NCBI RefSeq assembly: GCF_901000735.1
Contig: NC_081541.1
Location: 21,326,172-21,390,171 of the forward strand
Source of the DNA: Corylus avellana
Taxonomy: Eukaryota; Streptophyta; Magnoliopsida; Fagales; Betulaceae
Length of the DNA: 64,000 nt
Direction of reading: 5' to 3'
Below are positions 56,571 to 64,000 of the stretch, one piece after another; position 1 is the first letter of the stretch, and each line of letters opens with the position of its first letter. Both the position numbers and the translations under genes were made by a program. Below the pieces are notes generated by a model. The model was given only the letters and a program-made list of their open reading frames with translations, ran no database searches and was not told the origin of the DNA.

Positions 56571-57685
56571 TCAAGTTTAGGGGAGCGTTCTCATATGTTA
56601 CACCCGACTTGCGCCGCCCATTTCGGTACTGTATTTCTGGACACATTGGGGACAATGTGTCAATTTAGTTTGGGGGTGGGGTAGACATTTTCTGTCTTAT
56701 TCTTGTTGTTTTTGTGGACATTTTCTGTCTTTTTCTTGTTGTTTTTGTGAAAAAAAATAAATAAATAAAAATTTGGTGCTATGTTGTTGATTGGGCATGA
56801 GTAACACCTATACCATGGTTTGCATGTCATTTGTTTGTTTAGCATCTTGAACACAACATATCATTAGGAATCTAAGTCTTTTGAATCACAAGCACACTAG
56901 CATATAATATGTGAGGTATAAGATTTAACTTGATTAGGGTGTGTCTTGAGATTAGTAGGATGAAGTGTGATGAAACCTTGACTTGAATAAAAAAATCAAA
57001 AAAAAAAAAAAATTAGGTTGAAGCTTTTCATTGAGTAACTAGACCTTATGCCTCACTAAGATATAAGTGTTTGCGTAAGAAGATGAGAAATTCAATTTGG
57101 TTAATTGTATGGCTAGTTTGGCTTTGTAGCCTTTTTGACTTGAGTAATTAAGCCCTTAGGGATGTTTCTACATCTAATGCCCTAAAACCATTTGGTTTGG
57201 GAGTCACTGGCCCAACACTCGTTACATAGGTTAATTAAAAAGCTTATAAGAGCCGAGCATTGTACAACCTACACAAAAAAAATGCATGTCATGATTTAAG
57301 CCTTGGCTGTTTTCATTTGAGTGAATTCCTATAACTTTTGAAGTACACCAAACTTTGAGAAAAATTGAAGCCTCATGATTGTATGTTAGTCTCACATTGC
57401 ACTTTTTGGAACAAGTATTGTCTCAAAATTCCATCTTTGATATTGAATGATTTGTGGTTGACTTGATTGTGGTGTTCATTGTGTTAAACCTGCTCATGAT
57501 GTGAAAACCATGTGTTTGTGTGGAAATCTGTGTTTGTCAATGACATAGTGCTTAAAATGTTTGTGGGTATCATTGTTGTTAAACCCTTAGGAAACTTCAC
57601 TCGTCCTCTAGGGATGCCTAGGGGTTTAAAAGGCTTGTTATATATGCTAAATGCAATCGATTCTCCCACGACAACGGGTTTATAT
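56571..57685 (+). other. Element G 3' noncoding region with tracts, hairpin and modules
   Basis: T1 (TCAAGTTTAGGGGAGCG, 56571-56587), hairpin ACACATTG-GGGA-CAATGTGT (56641-56660, 8-bp stem), T2 (TTAGTTTGGGGGTGGGG, 56665-56681), M1 (about 57034-57090), M2 (57113-57240), M3 (57558-57685). T3 before the LTR is TATGTTTGGAGGTTTT (57738-57753). Confidence 0.7.
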
Positions 57686-57753
57686 TTCATTTTCTGTTAT
57701 GTTTTTCATTTTGTTTTGCTAAGGGACTAGCAAAACGTATGTTTGGAGGTTTT

Positions 57754-58855
57754 TGATTAGTGCCAAATATAGCATATTTGGGCCCCTTAACTTATATTTG
57801 TTAAGCCCTTAGCTTTGTTATTTTCTGATATTTTCGTTAGTTTTGGTGTCTTAGCATTTTGCAGGTTGTTAAAAGAAAACTGCGGTTTGAAGGGGGAAAT
57901 TGCGAAGAAGTTAAAGATTTATGGAAGTGCGCTCGAGCGTAGGAAGACCACGATCGAGCACATGTCCACATCAGCCCTAACTTTAAGCGCTGTGCCGCAG
58001 AAGACCTGAAGACCCGAGTGCACTCGAGCGCACTCACGCTGACATGGTAGCACCAAAACCCTAGGTTTTAGTATATATTGCATTGTTTTCTCTTGTAACA
58101 TTACGTTGGGAGGCTCCGTTTAGAGCCCATGTTTGACCTGTTGTCGTTCTTACGCTCTGTCTACGCATCTCTTTGTAAGTTTTATGTTTTTATGATTTCA
58201 ATTCACATTATCATGAGTTTTGTCATCATGAGAGGCTAAAACCTTCAACTAGGGTTGAAGATGAAGCTTCGTCATTGATAAACAATCACGTTCTTGTTAT
58301 TTTATTTATAAAATTCTGATGTTTAATCAAATTGTTGTTCAAATTCAGATCAATTGTTTGATTAATTTCATTTGATTGAATGTTGTGACTCTTATTTATA
58401 AAAAGTTGGATATTCGGTGTGTTTCATCCATGGATACATCGAATCATTCGATTAAGAAAGGATATCCAATGTGATATGTATATCAAACGGATACAATGGA
58501 TGATTTGATCTCAATTGGGTATTCGTTGCGATTAGTTTAACGGTTGGATTTATTGAATGATTTAATATGCATTTTAACGGAACTTTGAACAATGTACAAG
58601 ACTTATTTGTTTGTTAGTTATGTGTGTAAAATACAAGAATGTGTTGTTTGATTTCGCGAGGTGGATTCAGAAAACCTTAGTTTTTTTTCTATCAATTGTT
58701 TTCCATCATTTAATTTAGTTTATTTTATTTGTGCACAACAAAGAATACACAATTGTGGAACTAGGTTAAAATAGGATTAGTTTAAATAGAAATTGCTTTA
58801 CACAACGTAATTCCCTGTGGATCGACCTTGCACTTGCACACACTTTATTGCAAAT
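57754..58855 (+). repeat. Element G 3' LTR, right end missing
   Basis: It starts TGATTAGTGCC; aligned with the 5' LTR it stops at CACTTTATTGCAAA, so the last ~78 bp are absent and element F sequence follows. Cassette 57928-58036 (GCGCTCGAGCGTAGG, CACTCGAGCGCACTC). Stem-loop about 58236-58270, where the outer stem AGCTTC keeps pairing through a G-U pair. Confidence 0.85.
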
Positions 58856-59330
58856 GATGGTCAATGGTCAATCATACTCCTTTCTTAGCCACACTGAGGC
58901 CAATATGCAGCTACTAGAATACATTGCCAAATTAGAAGCATACCAAGAGGAGCCATCTCCCACCTATTGGCCTCCACAGTACCAAGAAGAGGAGCCATCT
59001 CCCATATATGATCATTCATATTCCTGTCTTAGCCCCATTCTGCAGCAATCCATTTTCTAGATAGAAGCTCTTGAAGAGGAACCATCTCTCATCAATTGGT
59101 CTCAACATTATCATGAAGAGGAGCCATCTCTAATCGATTGTCCTCAACAATATTAAGAAGAACCACCTCCTCCGAAGAGTTCTGCCTTAGAAGAAGCATG
59201 TTATGCCTTAGAAGAAGCAAGTTCTACCTTAAAAGAAGCGCTGTCAGTTTTTAAGCGATCATTTGAAAGGATAGAGGCTCACCATAAACAAAAAGCCGAT
59301 ATCTTCAAAGAAGAAGAAGAAGAGTGCCAA
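58856..59330 (+). pseudogene. Element F frame with repeated Glu-Glu-Pro-Ser peptide
   Basis: The frame gives QLLEYIAKLEAYQ, then EEPSPTYWPPQYQ, EEEPSPIYDHSYS, EEEPSLINWSQHYH and EEEPSLIDCPQQY: four imperfect copies of an ~13-residue unit EEEPSxIxxxxxY. Charged, Ala/Glu-rich helices follow (ALEEACYALEEASSTLKEA). Stops at 59058 and 59153. It lies where B has the Gln/Pro-rich linker between zinc knuckle and protease. I know no family for it. Confidence 0.55.
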
Positions 59331-59677
59331 AGTCAGCTGTGGCTAATCCTAATGGACACTACATGGAGGATGAATGCACTTATTATCATGAGCAATCTAT
59401 CACCACAAGTGGGAGTGAAGAAATGGTTGAAAATCAAGTGGAAGAAAGGAAGGAGGAGCAAATTGATCCATAGGAGCCACATCTGGAAGAAGAAGAGAGC
59501 ACTAAAACTTCTTCAACATTAGCTCTTATTCCTGAAACACCAAGAAGCCAGGAGAGTAGTCTGTTAGAGCTACCAAATGAGCAAACTGAGGGCATCAAGA
59601 TGGAAAAACTCCCTGAGAATTCTCCTTATATTATTACAGTTCATGATTACCTTTCACATGAGAAACCGTTTGAGTAG
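59324..59677 (+). pseudogene. Element F remnant of the Gag C-terminal region
   Basis: NPNGHYMEDECTYYHEQSIT...VENQVEERKEEQIDP aligns with the B sequence HYMVDEGISYD...VDNHVEEKKDEHTE at the Gag/protease border. The frame continues with acidic, Ser/Thr-rich residues to a stop at 59675 (an internal TAG at 59471). Protease, RT and integrase are absent; noncoding 3' sequence begins about 90 bp later. Confidence 0.7.
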
Positions 59678-59965
59678 ACTTAGAGTAGTCCACCCTAATC
59701 TACAGACATTTGGAAGTACCCTGTAATAGGAAGAGTTCATTCTCTTTGGTGCAAGAGAAGAAAAGACTGTTGCTTCAAGTTTAGAAAGGGGACAACAATC
59801 TAGCTTAAGACAGTAAACTTAGTGCTCATGGGAGGCACCCCACAGCATATGATTTTTATTTCTTTGTTTATTTGTTTTTATTTTATTTTCATTTTCATTT
59901 TATTTTGTTTTTGTTTTCCATTGTTACTTTAGTGTTATGTTTTTCAAGGACAAGTATGCTTGCAT

Positions 59966-61153
59966 TCAAGTTTGGGGGTGTGCTAGGAGCCATACCAATC
60001 CAGACAGTTCTCCCTCTCCGAGGTCAGATCTTTCCATGCTATATACACATTGGGGACAATGTGTAATTTAAGTATGGAGGTATGGGGGACCTTTACACAC
60101 ATTGCACACACTTTATCCTTATTTTTCCTTATTTTTGTTAATTATCTTTGAAAAAAAAAATTGCATGTTCATATTTGTCTTAAAATTTGGTTGATTTGGA
60201 AAAATTGTGATTTGATTTTCATTGGTGAGCTTAAAATTTTGAACACATGATCTGATCATGGAGTTTTTAAGTTGGTTACTTACTTTAGGCATTTGAGAAT
60301 TCACATGTTTGATCTGATTTGACATAAGCACATTACCACATAATTTGTGAGGTATGACATGAGAGTTTGTTGTATATGTTTTAATGTCTTGAGGAGGCTA
60401 GGAGACTTGTTAGATGGATACTTTGGCAAAATTTTTAAAAGAAAAAAGAAAAAAAAAAAAAAATCATTGACAAGCTTTTCACTAAGTAACTAGACCTCTT
60501 GCCTCATTAAGCAATAAGTGTTCACGTCAAAAGGTGATGAATTTTGATTTGGTTAATGTCATGGTTAGTTTGGTTTTGTAGCCTTTTTGACTCGAGTTAC
60601 TAAGTCCTTAGGGGTGTGTTAACACCTAATGCCCTAAAACCTTCTGGTTTGGGAGTCATTGACTTAAGACTCGTTACATGGGTCAATTAGAAAAGCTTAA
60701 GGGAACCAAATATTGCACAGCCTGACCAAAAAGGAAAAAAAAAAAAGAAAAAAAAAAAGTTATGCCCTAGTTATTCATTTTGATGGGGATTTCAGTAAAC
60801 TTTGAGATATTGAGACACTGCACATTAGAAATAATTAGAAGCTTCATATTTATGTGATAGTTTCACTATACACTATTTCGAACTTGTGATGCCTTAGCCT
60901 GTCTTTTGTAAGTAATTAGACTTTAAAATTCCAATTAATTGAGAAGATAGAGTTCATCTTTTTAAGCTTGCTAATGAATGAAAATCATGGTTTTAAGTGA
61001 TACTTAAATTTTTGGATAACATGAACTTTTGCATAATGTTTGTGGGTAACATTCCTGGATAACCCTCACGAGACTTCACTCGTCCTCTAGAGAATACCTA
61101 GGGGTTTAAAAGGCTTGTTCCATACGCTAAATGCAATCGTACATCCTACGAAA
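59966..61153 (+). other. Element F 3' noncoding region with tracts, hairpin and modules
   Basis: T1 (TTCAAGTTTGGGGGTGTG, 59965-59982), hairpin TACACATTG-GGGA-CAATGTGTA (60044-60065, 9-bp stem), T2-like AAGTATGGAGGTATGGGGG (60070-60088), M1 (about 60486-60541), M2 (60563-60690), M3 (61037-61153), T3 (GTAAGTTTGGGGGTG before 61249). A non-autonomous element keeping all parts argues for a role in cis. Confidence 0.7.
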
Positions 61154-61248
61154 GATGGATTTATCTTTTTCTTTTATTTTTTTTATTTTTTTATTTTGTT
61201 TTTAGTTTAGTATTGCTAAGGGACTAGCAATATGTAAGTTTGGGGGTG

Positions 61249-62593
61249 TGATAAGTGCGAAAATATACATATTTTAGCCCTTAATTTACATTTGTTAATT
61301 TCAGAGTTTTGATTATTTTGTGCTATTTTATTTCCTTTTTGTGTTTTCTGTGTTTTATAGGTTTTTGGAAGAAAAGGAAATATTTTGGAAAGTTCGAGCA
61401 TAAAGGACAAAATTGGGAAAAAGCTAAAAGTCTTGGATCAAAAGGAAAAGCCCGGCTGGTGTGCTCAAGCGCACATTGCTTAGGCTTGAGCGCATATGCG
61501 CTTGAGCGCGCAACACCTGTGATTGATCGCAGGAGTGCGATTGAGCACACCACCCATGCGATCGAGCGCACTCGGGCGCTGGAGATTATTCAAACACGCT
61601 GCAAGACTCCTTTTCCTTCCCAAACTTGGATTTCCAAGTCCTAGTTGTAATAAGACCTAGACCTCCAAATTTCCTAGGATTACTAGGGCTTCTTGGACTC
61701 TCTTAAGCCCTATAAATAGACCTCCAAGCCTCACAACTCAAGGGACCATTCAATAGACAAATTTTTATATGCTTGCTTGGAGAGGAGAATTTGGAGGCTA
61801 CTTCTAGGAGGGGTTTACGGTTCTTTCTTTTCCCTTTATTTTAATTATGTGTAGCTAAATATTTTAGTACGGCTAGATTGAAGCCTTAATTATATTTCTC
61901 TAATATTTCAATATTGGCACCTTTGTGATAATCACAATAACTTGATTAATTCATGTTTTATTGAATTCCTCATATGAATGTGCCTGATCAACATATGTAT
62001 TTAGTATAGATTAAGTCAATTTGGATGATCGAGTCCTGGGTTTAATAGAGTGACAAAAGAATCTCCTCACGGGTTCTTGTGTTAATCAACATGGAAAACT
62101 GAGAGTAGACACCCATGCCCTAGGTTCTATGTGTTTATCGATTTCCACAGATTTATGCTTTCTTAAAGAACAACTTAGTAGACACCCATGTTAAATCCTT
62201 TAAGAAAGAAAATAATTAAAGCAGACATCCATGTCTAATTCGTTGCTTAGGAAAATCAATAGCTTAAGGAGTAGACACCCATGCCCTAAGGTTGGCAAAC
62301 ATTTGGTAATCTTGACATGATTGGAACATTGACATATTGTTATATTAATTGAGTATGATTAGTGGTGAATATCAAAGCCCTACCCTTTCAATTATATTTA
62401 TTTCTTTTCAACGTATCAATTTTATGACAATCTTGACATTTAATCTAAAAAATCAATTCTAAGCCAAAATCAACAATCCTCATGGGAATGATCTCATATT
62501 TGCCGCACTATACTATCGTTTGATCTTGTGCACTTGTGAGTTAAAACGTACCAAATATTCGCCTATTAATTTAGGTGGGTATTTGGCACAACA
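61249..62593 (+). repeat. Element F 3' LTR
   Basis: It starts TGATAAGTGCGAAAATATAC and ends TATTTGGCACAACA before TGTAT (62594-62598). Cassette 61466-61572; TATA box CCCTATAAATAGACC (about 61709-61723). Confidence 0.9.
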
Positions 62594-63138
62594 TGTATGT
62601 TCATTTCAATTCAATTATGTAAGAAAATTGTGATTGATTGTTGTTTATAAATTGTGAAAACGTTGAATATTCGATGTGTTTCATCCGACGGATACATCGA
62701 ATCTTTTGATTGAAATTGAATATCCATTGTTTTTCGTTATTCAAACGGATACACTGGATGTTTTGGTCTCAATTGGACATTTGTAATGAGGATGGATTCA
62801 TCGAATGTTTCAATAGGTTAATTTTATAAAAACAATAGAACATGCATAGGGTTTAATTGCTTGTCGGATGTATGAACAAAACATGTGAATGTGTGCTTTC
62901 ATTTGGTGATGTGAATTCTGAAACCTTAGTCTTTTATCATTTGATTACATTTTAGTTTTTAGTTTAGTTTATATTTTTTGCACGACACAATTCAAAATTC
63001 AGAACTAGGTTAAAATAAAATTAGTTTAGATTGAAATTAATTTTCACAACATAATTTCCTGTGGATCCGACCTCACACTTGCAAAAACTATATTGCAAAC
63101 AACTCGTGCACTTGTGAGTAACATTAAAACTCACAACA
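62594..63138 (+). repeat. Element E 5' LTR, second part
   Basis: It continues the LTR interrupted at 44697: minisatellite with CATCCGACGGATACATCG (62665-62810), then the LTR end ACTCACAACA. Without F the LTR would be about 1.2 kb. Confidence 0.87.
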
Positions 63139-63144
63139 AGTTTT

Positions 63145-63162
63145 TGGCGCCGTTGCCAGAGA
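63145..63162 (+). other. Element E primer-binding site
   Basis: TGGCGCCGTTGCCAGAGA, the tRNA-Asp type with small changes, six bases after the LTR end. Confidence 0.88.
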
Positions 63163-63377
63163 TTTATTTGTATTTGTGAAAATAAATTTTTGTTTAAATT
63201 GATTTTATTTTTCCACTAGTTATAATTAGCTATTTTGTTTTATTTTTCTTTTTGAAATTTAGTTTAATTTTTATTTGTTTCTGTTTGCAATTTCTAATAA
63301 AATAAAAAAAGAGAATTTTTTTTTTTTTTTTTTTTTTTTCGTTTCTATTGCTGTCCCTACCGAAGGAATCAGATGAA

Positions 63378-63600
63378 GTACGCTCGCGCGCACCTCAGCA
63401 CGCTCGAGCGCACTCGAGCACAAGGCTGCAAGAAGAAGCTCGCCTGCGCTCGATCCTCCCCAACTGCGCTCAAGCGCACAACAAACATAACGCTCGAGCG
63501 CAAGTCACTTACACTCGAGCGCACCAGAGCAATAGCAGCACCTCTGATGGACCAGCGCGCGCCTGCACTTGATCACTCCTTAGTTGCGCTCGAGCGCACC
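63378..63600 (+). repeat. Large TCGAGCGCA cassette in the element E leader
   Basis: About ten copies, the densest in the window: GCTCGAGCGCACTCGAG, GCTCAAGCGCAC, CGCTCGAGCGCAAG, CACTCGAGCGCACC, TGCGCTCGAGCGCACC (63584-63599). It lies about 225-450 bases before the gag fragment. Confidence 0.82.
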
Positions 63601-63822
63601 TCCTCAAATTGCACCAAAATGGACCACTACCTGAAAATTTTGCCGAACTTATGTTTGGTCCGTTTTGTGAGTTTTTGAGTGTCAGTTTTTAATTTTTGGT
63701 ATTTTTGTTTAATTTTGTGTTTCTGTGTCAGTTTTCATTTTTGTGTATTTTATTTATTTAAAATAAAAAATTTGGTTAATGTTTCATGTGGAAGTGTGTT
63801 TTGTTTAAAGAGTGAGGGTGAA

Positions 63823-64000
63823 GCATAAATTTTTCGTTTGGTAATTTTAATGCTACTCCTAGTTATAGGACACCTGCTCCTACCAACTACCCTGACAATT
63901 TTCACTCACATGGACCATGTTCATACTGCTCCAATCCATATCATAGTTCTAGTAATTGTCCATCCATGGGACAATTTTCCAATTTTTCACATGAGCAAAT
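63823..64000 (+). pseudogene. Element E gag fragment with zinc knuckle, running off the window
   Basis: The frame reads NATPSYRTPAPTNYPDNF, then CSYCSNPYHSSSNC (C-x2-C-x4-H-x4-C) and PSMGQFSNFSHEQ at the window end. No ATG precedes it in frame. As in F, the knuckle directly follows the leader and the Gag core is absent, so E is probably of the same non-autonomous type. Confidence 0.7.

Larger units (their letters stand above)
46761..58855 (+). mobile_element. Element G: old Athila-like element inside F
   Basis: LTR 46761-47933, primer site, leader cassette, gag and pol with many stops, 3' modules, LTR 57754-58855 (truncated by ~78 bp at its right end, so no target duplication can be read). 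Two antisense solo LTRs sit in its pol (51360-52660, 53519-54649). The LTRs differ visibly, consistent with greater age than C/D. Confidence 0.88.
44698..62593 (+). mobile_element. Element F: non-autonomous Athila-derived element, itself interrupted by G
   Basis: Flanked by a perfect TGTAT duplication (44693-44697, 62594-62598) inside the E LTR; the host LTR continues in register on both sides when compared with the G LTR. Contents: a 148-bp extra segment, LTR 44846-46140, primer site, leader cassette, gag fragment, [element G 46761-58855], repeat-coding frame, gag C-terminal remnant, 3' modules, LTR 61249-62593. No RT or integrase of its own. It resembles the gag-only TR-GAG type of non-autonomous plant elements. 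Confidence 0.82.

Noticed and set aside
63378..63600. Repeated motif cluster resembling a CRISPR array
   Set aside because: Spacing is irregular, the repeat is about 9-14 bp, and the setting is a plant retrotransposon leader with no cas genes.

Overview
This is a stretch of plant nuclear heterochromatin, most likely from a eudicot. No host gene, tRNA or rRNA is recognisable. Almost every base belongs to LTR retrotransposons inserted into one another. The plant assignment rests on a Ty1/copia element of SIRE/Maximus type, a series of Ty3/gypsy elements of the Athila clade with tRNA-Asp-type primer sites, a Tat-type LTR whose leader reads GTGCCGTCTGTGGGA, and a Mutator-type MITE with a 9-bp target duplication. 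One run of 100 N (34087-34186) is an assembly gap.

Layout. 1-1330: minus-strand remains of another LTR element (initiator-Met-type primer site 466-483, LTR, pol-end fragment). 2373-2532: a 160-bp Mutator-like MITE. 2814-21857: a SIRE-like copia element (A) split by an 11.4-kb Athila-like element (B, 6799-18213, target duplication CTACT). 22609-22637 plus 42303-42934: two halves of a Tat-like LTR, separated by Athila sequence of one young family: copy C (22638-32811), fragments of another gypsy element in inverted arrangement (32812-34086), the gap, and copy D (34187-42297). The ATGGC duplication flanks the whole block (22633-22637 and 42298-42302), not copy C alone, which points to an assembly chimera or recombination. 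43075-44035: a minus-strand Athila-type LTR. 44036-64000: nested elements E > F > G, with two antisense solo LTRs inside G (duplications AGGTA and TGTAC). The deepest path is Tat > minus-strand Athila LTR > E > F > G > solo LTRs, six levels.

Coding content. C and D have nearly open gag-protease-RT-RNase H-integrase frames. They share one amber codon just after the protease active site and each carries private damage. B and G are older and carry many stops. B also keeps a third open frame downstream of pol. F and E look non-autonomous: they keep gag-type zinc-knuckle pieces, and F has no pol. In A, gag, protease, integrase, RT and RNase H are recognisable but broken.

The most interesting material is noncoding. 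(1) Clusters of a palindromic TCGAGCGCA-core motif sit at two fixed places, about 170-360 bp into the LTR and just upstream of gag, in four element families; related LTRs carry other segments at the same LTR position. (2) A stem-loop in the LTR shows compensatory base changes between copies. (3) A hairpin with a GRGA-type loop followed by an internal copy of the polypurine tract lies about 1.1 kb upstream of the 3' LTR. (4) Further 3' noncoding modules are shared by families whose other sequences have diverged. (5) The SIRE LTR has a ~60-bp TGACG repeat array ending in a perfect 12-bp inverted repeat next to the TATA box.
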